Of a stretch of 64,000 bases of DNA, positions 25,979 through 34,917 are shown in pieces. The notes beneath the pieces were generated by a model. It saw only the letters and a program-made list of their open reading frames with translations. It searched no databases and was not told where the DNA came from. Position numbers and translations under genes: made by a program. Positions within the stretch are counted from its first letter, which is position 1, and every line of letters begins with the position of its first letter. Origin of the DNA: an uncultured Synergistales bacterium (GTDB taxonomy: Bacteria; Synergistota; Synergistia; Synergistales; Aminobacteriaceae); assembly GCA_905233565.1 (NCBI GenBank), contig CAJOCL010000004.1, positions 62,001 through 126,000 of the forward strand. Reading direction: 5' to 3'.

Positions 25979-25984
25979 TATAAT
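25979..25984 (+). promoter_or_regulatory. Extended -10 upstream of the HIT gene
   Basis: TGTTATAAT is a perfect -10 with TGn extension about 100 nt before the HIT-protein ATG. A second AT-rich candidate lies closer, so the start site is uncertain. Confidence 0.35.
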
Positions 25985-26086
25985 TTCAGGGCTGAAAAAT
26001 TAAGTATATTTTGATTGTGAACTGCTTAAATCTGTTATAAAATTTGACAAATCGTTTTCAGATTCATTTTAAGGAGGCAAAAATTT

Positions 26087-26425
26087 ATGAGTGATTGCAT
26101 TTTCTGCAAAATAGCTAACGGCGAAATACCGTCAGATTTTGTATATGAAGATGAAAATATAGCGGCGTTCCGTGACGTGAACCCGCAGGCACCGGCTCAT
26201 ATTCTTGTCATTCCAAAGAAGCATTACGCCTCAGCAGCTGAAGTCACTGACGCTTCAGTATGGAGCAGTTTAATGAGCAGTGCCGTAAAAATTGCCCGTA
26301 AACTAGGCCTTGAAGAAAACGGCTACCGAATGGTCATCAATACAGGCGAACAGGGCGGGCAGACAGTCCCTCACCTTCACCTGCACATGCTGGCAGGACG
26401 TAATCTCGGCTGGCCTCCGGGCTAA
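26087..26425 (+). CDS. HIT-family nucleotide hydrolase (HinT-like)
   Basis: A 112-residue protein. [43 protein letters not shown] is the standard HIT opening, and the catalytic triad motif is [10 protein letters not shown]. HinT proteins hydrolyse adenosine phosphoramidates and acyl-AMP. The zinc-type cysteines of FC.KI are present. AAGGAGG before ATG. It is followed closely by rpsU and yqeY, a common arrangement. Length is normal. Confidence 0.93.
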   Translation: MSDCIFCKIANGEIPSDFVYEDENIAAFRDVNPQAPAHILVIPKKHYASAAEVTDASVWSSLMSSAVKIARKLGLEENGYRMVINTGEQGGQTVPHLHLHMLAGRNLGWPPG

Positions 26426-26469
26426 GTGAGTTCAAGGCTGTACAGAGAACCCGAAGGGAGGGAATAATT

Positions 26470-26667
26470 ATGACTACTGTAGTACGTAAGGACGGCGAAC
26501 AGATCGAGGATACCCTCAAGCGTTTCAGGCGTGAAGTAGCGAGAGTAGGAACACTCAGAGAAGCCCGCAGACGTGAACATTACGAGAAGCCCAGCGATGC
26601 CAAGAAAATAAAGCGCGCAGAAGCAGCCCGTAAAAGAAAATCATTGCGGCATAGAAATCCAGGCTAG
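26470..26667 (+). CDS. rpsU: Ribosomal protein S21
   Basis: A 65-residue basic protein: [40 protein letters not shown] and a Lys/Arg-rich tail [19 protein letters not shown]21 joins the 30S platform near the anti-Shine-Dalgarno region. GGGAGGG lies 8 nt before ATG. It is followed by an attenuator-like hairpin and yqeY, the usual neighbour. Confidence 0.96.
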   Translation: MTTVVRKDGEQIEDTLKRFRREVARVGTLREARRREHYEKPSDAKKIKRAEAARKRKSLRHRNPG

Positions 26668-26691
26668 TAGGATTTATTTTTTGTATACTTT

Positions 26692-26720
26692 CGGGGGCTG
26701 AAATAAGCTCCCGTTTTTTT
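26692..26720 (+). terminator. Hairpin terminator between rpsU and yqeY
   Basis: CGGGGGCT...AAGCTCCCG with a short loop is followed by TTTTTTT. Because yqeY follows immediately with its own ribosome site, this may be a partial terminator that lowers yqeY expression. Confidence 0.8.
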
Positions 26721-26744
26721 AATTTTTAAGGAGGAATTTTAATC

Positions 26745-27194
26745 ATGTTGGTACAGGAAATAACGCACGATTTGACGCAGGCCATGAAAGAACGTGAAGA
26801 GCCTAAACTCTCAACGCTGAGAATGCTGAAAGCCGAACTTCAGAAACTGCAGGCCGACAAGGGCAAGGGCGTTGAAATTTCTGACGATGAAGTCTACGCA
26901 GTTATACGCAAATTAATCAAGCAGAGGAAAGACGCTGCCGAACAGTACAGGGCCGGAGGTGCTGAGGACAGGGCGGAAAGCGAACTTTCCGAAATCAGGG
27001 TACTTGAACCGTATCTCCCTAAACAGCTGAGCGATGATGAGCTTGATTCGATCATTTCAGAATCGGCAAAAGAAATTAACGCTGGTTCCCCGAAAGACAT
27101 GGGCAGGTTAATGAAGGCCGTTATGTCGAAAGCTAAGGGGCTTGCTGACGGATCACACGTAAAAGAAAGAGTTAATTTGTTCCTGAATAAGTGA
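26745..27194 (+). CDS. yqeY: YqeY (GatB/YqeY domain protein)
   Basis: A 149-residue protein of the GatB/YqeY family: helical MLVQEITHDLTQAMKEREEPKLSTLRMLKAEL, EVYAVIRKLIKQRKDAAEQYRAGG and LEPYLPKQLSDDELDSII are diagnostic. The domain resembles the tRNA-binding tail of GatB, but free YqeY has no settled role. It lies behind rpsU with AAGGAGG before ATG, which is typical synteny. Confidence 0.9.
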   Translation: MLVQEITHDLTQAMKEREEPKLSTLRMLKAELQKLQADKGKGVEISDDEVYAVIRKLIKQRKDAAEQYRAGGAEDRAESELSEIRVLEPYLPKQLSDDELDSIISESAKEINAGSPKDMGRLMKAVMSKAKGLADGSHVKERVNLFLNK

Positions 27195-27222
27195 ACTTAA
27201 TTAACGCTGTGGAAGGGTTTCA

Positions 27223-27250
27223 AGCCGGCGGATTGCGATTTCCGCCGGCT
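27223..27250 (+). terminator. Strong hairpin after yqeY
   Basis: AGCCGGCGGA/TCCGCCGGCT is a perfect 10-bp GC-rich stem with an 8-nt loop. The tail GTTGTATTCC is only weakly U-rich. Confidence 0.65.
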
Positions 27251-27458
27251 GTTGTATTCCTGAAAGGTAATTCCGAAAAGATATTGTTTACATTCGCAAT
27301 ATGTGTCTGAATTGATTTGAGCCGGAATTTTACACCGCTTATTTTATTCTGTCAAATCTTACCTTAAAAATTCCTTATATCTACCTTGCAAAAACCCCTG
27401 TAATTATGCTAGATATTAAGCGATACACAAATTTTTGCTTCGGAGGTTAGCAATTTTT

Positions 27459-28292
27459 ATGGAAACATTGACGCTGAATAACGGCCTCAAAATTCCTGCT
27501 ATAGGTTTCGGAAGTTATAAGGCTGAACTTGAAAGCATTGTTAAGGCAATTCGTGAAGGATATATATATTTCGACACGGCATCGTATTACGGCACAGAAA
27601 GATACATTGCCGATGCCCTAGTATGTTCGGGCGTTGAGCGCGAAAAAATCCTCATTGCGTCGAAAATTTGGAAATCCGACATGGGCTACGAAAATACCCT
27701 GATGTCATTTCAAAGGACGCTCGAAAATCTCAGGACTGATTATGTTGATGTGATGATGATACACTGGCCGCGTCCAAATCTTGAGCTGAAGGAATGGGAA
27801 GAGTTAAATCTTGAAACTTGGAGGGCAATGGAATATTTATACTCGCTTGGGAAAATCCGGGCATTAGGATTGAGCAATTTCCTTCCCTATCATGCAGATA
27901 ATATAATCAAGAACTGCAAAATCATGCCGTCAGTTTCGCAGCTTGAATTTCACGCAGGACATACGCAGGCTTTTGCGCTTGAATATTACCGAAAGAAAAA
28001 TATTCAAATTCAGGCTTGGAGCCCTCTCGGAAGGGGAAGGGTTCTCGATGACGTTCTTATACGCGGTCTTGCCGAAAAATATCACGTTACGCCGGCTCAG
28101 ATTTGTTTACGTTTCTGCATTCAAGAGGGAGTTATGCCCCTGCCTAAAGCCTCAAGCGTTGAACGTCTGCGCGAAAATCTCGGTTGCTTGGATTTCAGGA
28201 TTGATGACGATGATATTTCGCGCATTGAGAACATGCCGCCTTTGGGCTGGAGCGGTGAACACCCTGACCGTGAGCGCGTGAAGGTTGTATAA
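27459..28292 (+). CDS. Aldo/keto reductase
   Basis: A 277-residue TIM-barrel oxidoreductase using NAD(P)H. IPAIGFGSYKAE, YFDTASYYGTER (catalytic Asp and Tyr), LIASKIWKS (catalytic Lys) and VDVMMIHWP (catalytic His) form the AKR tetrad; RALGLSNF and PLPKASSVERLRENLGC match the cofactor site. The ORF track starts at TTG 27435, but CGGAGG lies after it, so ATG 27459 is chosen. The substrate is unknown. The preceding 200 bp hold no gene that I can see. Confidence 0.9.
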   Translation: METLTLNNGLKIPAIGFGSYKAELESIVKAIREGYIYFDTASYYGTERYIADALVCSGVEREKILIASKIWKSDMGYENTLMSFQRTLENLRTDYVDVMMIHWPRPNLELKEWEELNLETWRAMEYLYSLGKIRALGLSNFLPYHADNIIKNCKIMPSVSQLEFHAGHTQAFALEYYRKKNIQIQAWSPLGRGRVLDDVLIRGLAEKYHVTPAQICLRFCIQEGVMPLPKASSVERLRENLGCLDFRIDDDDISRIENMPPLGWSGEHPDRERVKVV

Positions 28293-28339
28293 TTTATACA
28301 TTCCAGAAAAATTTTACGGGCGGGGAGGATTTCTATACA

Positions 28340-28660
28340 ATGAACGACGAATTTGTAAGAAAAGATGTTTTTGAAGCAGAAGTGCGGCGGCTTGATGAGC
28401 ATTTTGATTCGGCAGTATCCAGAATGGAAGCGAAAATTGATGCAGGAATTTCTGAAATAAAGGCTCAGAATGCGACATTCCGTGAACACGTTACTAATGA
28501 GCTTTCTGGCATGAACGAGAAAATATTGGCTATGGACGGCAAAATATCAGCACTTCAAGCAAAAGTCGATAATATAAGCGGTAATGTTGTGTTAATCATG
28601 ACGATAGCAGGGATTGTGATTTCGGGGTTAACGCTTTTTATACAGATATACATGAGGTAA
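28340..28660 (+). CDS. Coiled-coil protein with C-terminal membrane anchor
   Basis: A 106-residue protein I do not recognise by name. Residues 5-75 are a long heptad-like helix (FEAEVRRLDEHFDSAVSRMEAKIDAGISEIKAQ...KISALQAKVDNI), and residues about 80-104 are a single membrane segment (VVLIMTIAGIVISGLTLFIQIYM). The layout resembles DUF1640-type and phage/hemolysin XhlA-like proteins. GGGGAGG precedes ATG. The stop is 6 bp before the MrpD-like gene, so the two are co-transcribed. Confidence 0.7.
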   Translation: MNDEFVRKDVFEAEVRRLDEHFDSAVSRMEAKIDAGISEIKAQNATFREHVTNELSGMNEKILAMDGKISALQAKVDNISGNVVLIMTIAGIVISGLTLFIQIYMR

Positions 28661-28666
28661 GAAAGC

Positions 28667-30136
28667 ATGAACGAAAAATTATTACTTTTACCGATATTAA
28701 TCCCCGCAATTTCCGCAATGCTCATAGCAACGCTGAAATTCAAGGACAGAAAACAGCGCAATATCTTCATTGAGTGCTGTGTACTCTTGAATACGGCAAT
28801 AATCTTAATGCTTGTTATTTATCCGCCGTCAAACACTTTGAGCCTTTTCAGATTTTCAGAACGTGCAGGATTCGCGCTAAGGCTTGACGGTCTGGGATCA
28901 GTCTTTGCCGTACTCATTTCGGTTTTATGGCCTCTCACGACTCTTTATGCTTTCGAGTATATGAGCCATGAACACAGGGAAACTTCATTTTTCGGCTGGT
29001 TCGTTCTGACATACGGAGTTGTCGCCGGTATTGCTTTATCGTCTGACCTTTTAACTCTCTATCTTTTCTATGAGGTCATGACTTTGACGACACTTCCGCT
29101 CGTAATGCACGAAATGGACGGCCGGGCGAGATATGCAGGACGGAAATATCTGACATATTCTGTTGCTGGTGCTGCCTGTGCTTTCATTGCTCTGACTTAT
29201 GCAATGTCCAACGGAGGCGGTGAAACTTTCAGGCTTGGCGGAACGCTTGGAGTATGGCCGAATGAACCGGGCAATATGCTTCTTTGGGCGTGGTTCTTGG
29301 GATTCTTGGGATTCGGGGTAAAAGCCGCCGTTTTCCCGTTTCACGGCTGGCTTCCGAGTGCTTCGGTTGCCCCGACACCTGTTACGGCACTGCTTCACGC
29401 CGTCGCTGTCGTAAAAGCCGGAGTTTTCGCCGTAATCAGATTAACTTGGTACGTTTTTGAACCTGAAACTCTTTCAGGAACTTGGGCGCAGTATGCAGCT
29501 TTCACAATGGTGTGCATAACCATAATTTACGGCTCTTCAATGGCTCTTGCAACCCAGCACTTGAAGCGCAGATTCGCATATTCAACGATAAGCCAGCTTT
29601 CATATATACTGCTTGGGGTCTTGCTGCTTACTCCTGAAGGTCTTGTCGGGGCATTAACGCACATGGGAGGCCATGCAATAATGAAGATTAATTTATTTTT
29701 CTGTGCCGGTGCCGTACTGTGTCAGACTGAACGCGAGTATTTATTCGACATGCGTGGTCTTGGTCTAGGAATGCCGAAGACTTCGCTTGCTTTGCTGATT
29801 TCCGGCCTCGCTTTATGCGGTCTTCCTCCTTCAGCAGGTTTCATGGGAAAATGGGAACTGGGTATCGCTTCGGCAGCCGTGAATATCGGCCATGCAGGTA
29901 TCTTGATGTTAATGATTTCGGCTGTCCTGACGGTGCTTTATGTCTTCTCGATTTTCAGCATATTCATAATGCCGGGTAAAAATTTCGATTTCAAGACGGC
30001 TAATGCAGGTGTCAAAGATCCGGGCTATGAAATGTTATTCCCGCTTGGAATATTGGCTGCCGGTGCGTTCGTTTACGGGTTATATTCAGAACCCATGATA
30101 AAATATTTCAGCCGGATAGCTCAGGGAGTGTTATAA
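28667..30136 (+). CDS. MrpD/NuoN-like proton-translocating membrane subunit
   Basis: A 489-residue protein with about 14 membrane segments of the complex I / Mrp antiporter family. Landmarks are LLTLYLFYEVMTLTTLPLVMHE (key Glu in TM5), FGVKAAVFPFHGWLPSASVAPTPVTALLHAVAVVKAGVFAVIR (key Lys, HGWLP, ALLHAVAVVKAG) and LTHMGGHAIMKINLFF (Lys in TM12). It belongs to the MrpD/HyfB-like branch. No other Mrp, Nuo or hydrogenase subunit is in this window, which is unusual because these proteins work in multi-subunit complexes. It may be part of a split complex or a stand-alone transporter. Confidence 0.85.
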   Translation: MNEKLLLLPILIPAISAMLIATLKFKDRKQRNIFIECCVLLNTAIILMLVIYPPSNTLSLFRFSERAGFALRLDGLGSVFAVLISVLWPLTTLYAFEYMSHEHRETSFFGWFVLTYGVVAGIALSSDLLTLYLFYEVMTLTTLPLVMHEMDGRARYAGRKYLTYSVAGAACAFIALTYAMSNGGGETFRLGGTLGVWPNEPGNMLLWAWFLGFLGFGVKAAVFPFHGWLPSASVAPTPVTALLHAVAVVKAGVFAVIRLTWYVFEPETLSGTWAQYAAFTMVCITIIYGSSMALATQHLKRRFAYSTISQLSYILLGVLLLTPEGLVGALTHMGGHAIMKINLFFCAGAVLCQTEREYLFDMRGLGLGMPKTSLALLISGLALCGLPPSAGFMGKWELGIASAAVNIGHAGILMLMISAVLTVLYVFSIFSIFIMPGKNFDFKTANAGVKDPGYEMLFPLGILAAGAFVYGLYSEPMIKYFSRIAQGVL

Positions 30137-30147
30137 TTGCTCCCGTT

Positions 30148-30223
30148 GCGCCTGTAGCTCAGCGGATAGAGCGTCGGCCTCCGGAGCCGAAGGTCAGGAG
30201 TTCGAATCTCCTCAGGCGCGCCA
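30148..30223 (+). tRNA. tRNA-Arg (CCG)
   Basis: Acceptor GCGCCTG/CAGGCGC, D-arm AGCTCAGCGGATAGAGC, anticodon stem TCGGC/GCCGA with loop CTCCGGA (anticodon CCG), T-arm AGGAGTTCGAATCTCCT, discriminator G and encoded CCA. Confidence 0.95.
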
Positions 30224-30308
30224 TTTAATTTATTATGATAAAATACATTCCAATAAATAATTTTCACAAGTTCCAAAAATTTTTTATCTCTCAGGAGGAT
30301 TTGCATCA

Positions 30309-31310
30309 ATGAAAAAGTTTGCGTTTGCTCTTGTTATGGTCATGCTGTTTGCAGGAATGGCTTCTTCTGCTGAGGTCGTCAAGGCCTATACAACAATGGA
30401 AGAACCGCTTGCAAAGGCTCTCTTTGATGCTTTCGAGGCAGATACGGGCATCAAAGTTGAATGGGTAAGGCTCTCAGGCGGCGAAGCGATCGCACGTCTT
30501 GAGGCTGAACGTGCCAACCCGCAGGCCAGTATCTGGGTCGGCGGAGTGGGAACACAGCACATTGAGGCAAAATTACGCGGCCTTTCAGCTCCTTACCGTT
30601 CGAGAATGGCGGGAAGTATACCGGCAAAATACAGAGACCCCGAAAATTATTGGACGGGGCTTTATGTCGGGCCTATAGCTTTCTGCATGAACACCGAACG
30701 CGCTAAAGAACTCGGCCTCGATATGCCGAAGAGCTGGGCAGATTTAATTAAGCCCGAATACGCAAAGAAAATACGCGTTGCACACCCCAGCACATCGGGA
30801 ACAGCGTACAACATGATTACGACAGTAATACGTATTTTCGGCGGTGATGAGGACAAAGCCTTTGCGTATTTCAAGGAACTGGCAAAATCAGTCGAACAGT
30901 TCACACGTTCAGGCTCTGCACCCGGGAAATCCTGCGCACTCGGCGAAATCCCGATAGCGATCGGCTACCTTCATGACCAGATAAAATTACAGCGTGAAGG
31001 CGCAAAAATTGAGATCGCCATTCCGTCAGACGGTACGGGCTTTGAGACTGCCTCAATGTCAATATTAAAAGGCGGCCCCGATGCCCTCAACGCAAAGAAG
31101 CTCTATGACTGGGTACTTGGCCAGAAAGCTATGGATATTATTGCAAAATGGTACGTTATCCCGTTGTCTGACAAGGCAACTCCGACCGATACGGGATTTT
31201 CGCTTGCAAGCATGAATCTTGTTAATCAGGACGACCAGTGGGACGCAGCTAACAAAGAACGTCTGCTCGAACGCTGGAACAGGGAAATTTCAACCGCTCC
31301 TGAAAAGTAA
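30309..31310 (+). CDS. ABC transporter substrate-binding protein (iron/aminoethylphosphonate type)
   Basis: A 333-residue periplasmic protein of the family 1 / AfuA-FbpA type. Signal peptide KKFAFALVMVMLFAGMASSAE, then VKAYTTMEEPLAKALFDAFEADTGIKVEWVRLSGGEAIARLEAE, the common start for Fe3+ and 2-aminoethylphosphonate binders. AHPSTSGTAYNMI and GLYVGPIAFCMN line the ligand site. The FbpA tyrosine pair typical of ferric binding is not obvious, so the ligand is open. AGGAGG precedes ATG. It heads an operon with a permease and an ATPase; a hairpin after it would favour higher expression of this binding protein. Confidence 0.88.
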   Translation: MKKFAFALVMVMLFAGMASSAEVVKAYTTMEEPLAKALFDAFEADTGIKVEWVRLSGGEAIARLEAERANPQASIWVGGVGTQHIEAKLRGLSAPYRSRMAGSIPAKYRDPENYWTGLYVGPIAFCMNTERAKELGLDMPKSWADLIKPEYAKKIRVAHPSTSGTAYNMITTVIRIFGGDEDKAFAYFKELAKSVEQFTRSGSAPGKSCALGEIPIAIGYLHDQIKLQREGAKIEIAIPSDGTGFETASMSILKGGPDALNAKKLYDWVLGQKAMDIIAKWYVIPLSDKATPTDTGFSLASMNLVNQDDQWDAANKERLLERWNREISTAPEK

Positions 31311-31320
31311 GAAAATAAAC

Positions 31321-31374
31321 AGCCCCCCTCCCCTTTTTTTTGCAGTATTCAGGCAGAGGGGGCTTTGTCTATCT
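31321..31374 (+). terminator. Intercistronic attenuator between binding protein and permease
   Basis: AGCCCCCCTC pairs with GAGGGGGCT across a 35-nt loop. The following bases are only moderately U-rich (TTGTCTATCTTTGTTT), so it looks like a partial terminator or an RNA-stabilising hairpin. Confidence 0.55.
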
Positions 31375-31405
31375 TTGTTTATCAATGAAAAGGAGGTCAG
31401 AACTT

Positions 31406-33610
31406 GTGAACAAGAGAATAATTAACTTTCTTCTTACGTTAATATTCGTAATTCTCGTCGGTTACTGGATATATTCAAGCGTCAGCGATGAATTTATGAA
31501 GCAGACAGCGGCATCTCAGCGCAGGACAGTCGAAACGGTCGCAGCCGGTTACCCTTCAGGTAATGACGAAGTAATCGCGTGGCTTAAACGTCTTGCGGAA
31601 GATTCAAGCGTCTACAAGGTCGCATTCGTCCCTGAAATTCCCATGCCGGGCGAAAAATTAGCGTCAGAACCAAAAGGAGATTCGGAACTTTCGGCCTTAA
31701 CATCGAAATCTGCATCAGACCCTGAATTTTCTAAAGGCTTCGACAACGCAGCATATGAGGAAATTTACAAGAGCGCGAAAAATTGGACTGTCGGCACGCA
31801 TGAAGAGCAGGCTTTATTCTTTGCTCCGGCCATTGACATAAAGACTCATGAGGTTGAAGGGGTTTTAGTCTTTGCTTTCAGCACTGACGGCGAACAGGGG
31901 TTCATGAGAATGCTGAATACGCTGTTTTTATGCGCTTTCATTCTTTTTGCGGTCGTCATATGGCAGCTGATGATGAGCAGGGATCCCATTGTCGGTTTTG
32001 CGCTCGCCGGGCTGTTCCTGATGACGCTGATTTTCGTTGCTTATCCGCTTTTTGAGGCTCTGAGATTGTCATTCCTTGAGAACGGCAAATTTTCACTCTC
32101 AACATGGAAGACGATTTTGCAGTCAGAAGGTTACATGTCGGCATTATGGGGAAGTCTGAAATTAGGCTGCTGGACGGCGACATTCTCAACAATCGTGGGA
32201 TTTTTGTTTGCCTTTGTCGTTTCGAGGACTAATGCGCCGTTCAAAAAATTAATTTCAACAATGGGAGTTCTCCCCGTAATATCTCCGCCATTTTCGCTTA
32301 CCCTGTCAATAATACTGCTGTTCGGAAATAACGGGCTTATTACGCGCTGGCTCAGGGTTATAGGGCTTGACTTCTCGATTTACGGACTTCCCGGCCTCGT
32401 ACTGGTTCAGACAATGGGAATGTTCCCGATTGCATTTTTAACTTTGAGCGGAGTACTTCAGGCCATAGATTCGACATTTGAAGAGGCATCGTTAAATCTT
32501 TCGGCAGGAAGATTCCAGACTTTCAGCAAAATTACATTCCCCCTTGCAGTTCCCGGACTTTTAAGCGCGTGGCTTTTAGTGTTCACGACCTCACTTGCTG
32601 ACTTTGCTAACCCGTTATTACTCGCAGGAGATCTGAAAGTTTTATCTCTTGAAAGCTATATCGAAGTTACGGGAATGAACAGGCTCGGTTACGGCGCGGC
32701 GCTGTCAATATTACTGCTTCTGCCGACATTAACGGCTTTTCTTGCTCAAAGATTCTGGGTTGCCAAACGCTCATACGTTACCGTAACGGGCAAGCCGTCA
32801 GGAAGGATTACGGAACTTACAACGCCTTTGGTACGCAGGATATTAACTGGAATAATACTCTTGATAATAATATTCCTGATTATGCTTTACGGCACAATAT
32901 TCGCAGGGTGCTTTGTCAAAAACTGGGGAATTGATTACACGTTCAGCCTTGAAAACATAACGGAGGCGATAACGCGTTCAACAGATGCACTTTTCGATAC
33001 CGTAACGCTCGCAGCAATAGCAACGCCCATAGCAGGAATAATCGCAATGATAGCGGCTCTCTTGATCGTCAGGCGGAAATTTCACGGCAAAAAACTTCTT
33101 GAAATGTTACTGATGACACCTTTTGCGCTTCCCGGAACTTTATTGGGCATAAGCTATATATTAGCGTTCAACCATGCGCCTATAATTCTTGTCGGAACGG
33201 CAGCAATTATCATCATCAACTATGTAATACGTGAACTGCCTGTCGGAATTGAGGGAGGTATTGCGTCATTAAGGCAGATAGATCCGTCAATTGAAGAGGC
33301 TGCAACTGACTTGGGGGCGGATCAGGCTACAGTATTCAGGACTATAGTATTGCCGTTAGTCAGGCCGGCTTTCCTTTCAAGCCTTTCATATACTTTTGTC
33401 CGTTCAATGACGGCGGTTAGCGCGGTTATATTCTTGATTTCGGCAAAATGGTATCACATCACGGTATTGATTTATAACTTCTCGGAAAATTTAAGATTCG
33501 GACTTGCGAGCGTGTTATCAACCGTGTTAATCATAATAGTATTCGGAGCGTTCGGGATAATGAGATTACTTGTCCGCGAGAATGCTAACCTGATGAAAAA
33601 CGTAACATGA
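31406..33610 (+). CDS. ABC transporter permease, FbpB-type double domain with extra periplasmic domain
   Basis: About 734 residues. GTG 31406, 9 nt after AGGAGG, is a much better start than the track start. An N-terminal anchor (FLLTLIFVILVGYWIYSS) is followed by about 150 extracytoplasmic residues with a sensor-like look (AASQRRTVETVAAGYP...VYKVAFVPEIP...ALFFAPAIDIKTHEVEGVLVFAF), then further membrane segments and two fused permease units. The EAA-type loops are EEASLNLSAGRFQTFSKITFPLAVPGLLS and EEAATDLGADQATVFRTIVLPLVRPAFLS. Usual FbpB permeases of about 550 residues lack the N-terminal domain. It imports the ligand of the upstream binding protein, driven by the downstream ATPase. Confidence 0.88.
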   Translation: MNKRIINFLLTLIFVILVGYWIYSSVSDEFMKQTAASQRRTVETVAAGYPSGNDEVIAWLKRLAEDSSVYKVAFVPEIPMPGEKLASEPKGDSELSALTSKSASDPEFSKGFDNAAYEEIYKSAKNWTVGTHEEQALFFAPAIDIKTHEVEGVLVFAFSTDGEQGFMRMLNTLFLCAFILFAVVIWQLMMSRDPIVGFALAGLFLMTLIFVAYPLFEALRLSFLENGKFSLSTWKTILQSEGYMSALWGSLKLGCWTATFSTIVGFLFAFVVSRTNAPFKKLISTMGVLPVISPPFSLTLSIILLFGNNGLITRWLRVIGLDFSIYGLPGLVLVQTMGMFPIAFLTLSGVLQAIDSTFEEASLNLSAGRFQTFSKITFPLAVPGLLSAWLLVFTTSLADFANPLLLAGDLKVLSLESYIEVTGMNRLGYGAALSILLLLPTLTAFLAQRFWVAKRSYVTVTGKPSGRITELTTPLVRRILTGIILLIIIFLIMLYGTIFAGCFVKNWGIDYTFSLENITEAITRSTDALFDTVTLAAIATPIAGIIAMIAALLIVRRKFHGKKLLEMLLMTPFALPGTLLGISYILAFNHAPIILVGTAAIIIINYVIRELPVGIEGGIASLRQIDPSIEEAATDLGADQATVFRTIVLPLVRPAFLSSLSYTFVRSMTAVSAVIFLISAKWYHITVLIYNFSENLRFGLASVLSTVLIIIVFGAFGIMRLLVRENANLMKNVT

Positions 33611-33635
33611 TAAACAGAAAGGAGTTATAAAGAAA

Positions 33636-34733
33636 TTGGCAAGTAAATCTGTAACCTTTGACAACATAAAAAAGATATTCAGAGATCCTCAGTCAGGGCA
33701 GGACGTTGCAGCAGTCGGCGGAGTTTCATTCAGGCTTGAACCGGGCGAACTGGTAACGCTTCTCGGCCCTTCAGGGTGCGGAAAGTCAACGATTTTGAGA
33801 ATGCTTTCAGGCTTTGAGCAGCCCACGTCAGGCAAAATAATGATCGGGGACAATGACGTAACAAATACGCCCCCGAACAAGCGCGATACAGCTATGGTCT
33901 TTCAGAGTTACGGCTTATTCCCTCACATGAACGTTGCTGAAAACGTGGGATACGGATTAAAACTCAGGAAAGTTGCACAGAAGGATATTGATGAAAAAGT
34001 GCAGAAATTTCTTGAGATGGTCGGGCTTGGACAAATGGGGAAGCGTCCGCCTTCCAGACTTTCGGGAGGTCAGCAGCAGAGAGTTGCATTAGCACGAAGC
34101 CTTATTGTTGAACCGTCAGTTCTTCTTCTTGATGAGCCTTTGAGCAATCTTGATGCCCTTCTGCGAGAACAAATGCGCGTTGAGATCCGCAGGCTTCAGA
34201 AATCTCTCGGAATAACGGCCATGTACGTAACTCATGACAGAGTTGAGGCAATGAGCCTTTCAGACCGGATAATCGTAATGAAACTCGGACACATTATACA
34301 GATCGGTACTCCGAGCGACATTTACAGGAATCCTGTTGATACGTTCGTGGCGGGTTTTGTCGGGAAAGTTGCGTTTTTCCCTTGCGTTGTTAAAGGGATT
34401 GACGATTCCTGCCATGTCGAAATAAAAGGCCAGAGCTTCAACGCCCCCAGATGGTCGGACAAATTAAAGGCAGGAGATAAAGCACTCGTCATGGCACGTC
34501 CCGAATCCCTTTCAGTCGGAGAACCGGGAGCAGGTGTTGAGGACGGCATAGTTACGGCAAATATTTATCTCGGCAACAGCGTTGAAACGTGGGTAAAAAC
34601 GGATCTTGGAAATGTCCTCGTTCAGATCGACAATCCCGATGTAAAGAAAATCTGGAATGAAGGCGAAAAAGTTTCATTGTCTTTTGACCCGTCATTAACA
34701 AAAGTTCTTGTTGACGATTTAGAACAGGCATAA
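33636..34733 (+). CDS. ABC transporter ATP-binding protein (FbpC/PotA type)
   Basis: A 365-residue ATPase starting at TTG. Walker A GPSGCGKST (about 43-51), Q-loop FQSYGLFPHM, signature LSGGQQQRVALARSL, Walker B VLLLDEPLSNLDA and switch YVTHDRVEA are complete. The C-terminal 120 residues form a TOBE-type regulatory domain (VARPESLSVGEPG, NIYLGNSVETWVKT), which assigns it to the spermidine/iron/AEP importer group. It is the last gene of the operon; a terminator follows 15 bp after the stop. Confidence 0.94.
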   Translation: MASKSVTFDNIKKIFRDPQSGQDVAAVGGVSFRLEPGELVTLLGPSGCGKSTILRMLSGFEQPTSGKIMIGDNDVTNTPPNKRDTAMVFQSYGLFPHMNVAENVGYGLKLRKVAQKDIDEKVQKFLEMVGLGQMGKRPPSRLSGGQQQRVALARSLIVEPSVLLLDEPLSNLDALLREQMRVEIRRLQKSLGITAMYVTHDRVEAMSLSDRIIVMKLGHIIQIGTPSDIYRNPVDTFVAGFVGKVAFFPCVVKGIDDSCHVEIKGQSFNAPRWSDKLKAGDKALVMARPESLSVGEPGAGVEDGIVTANIYLGNSVETWVKTDLGNVLVQIDNPDVKKIWNEGEKVSLSFDPSLTKVLVDDLEQA

Positions 34734-34748
34734 AGAATTAAAAATATA

Positions 34749-34787
34749 AATCCTCTCTCCTGTTATTTCAGGGGGAGGATTTTTTAT
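34749..34787 (+). terminator. Terminator of the ABC importer operon
   Basis: AATCCTCTCTCCTG pairs with CAGGGGGAGGATT over a 6-nt loop and is followed by TTTTT. Confidence 0.88.
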
Positions 34788-34917
34788 TTTCTGCGCAAAT
34801 GTCAAAATTCCTTCGTAAATGTCATTCTAAGCACCTGTATTTTTTCAGGCTCAAATGCAATAATTAATCTGTCTGTAAAATTGTCGCAAGATTAAACTGA
34901 AAGGCAGGCAGTATTGA

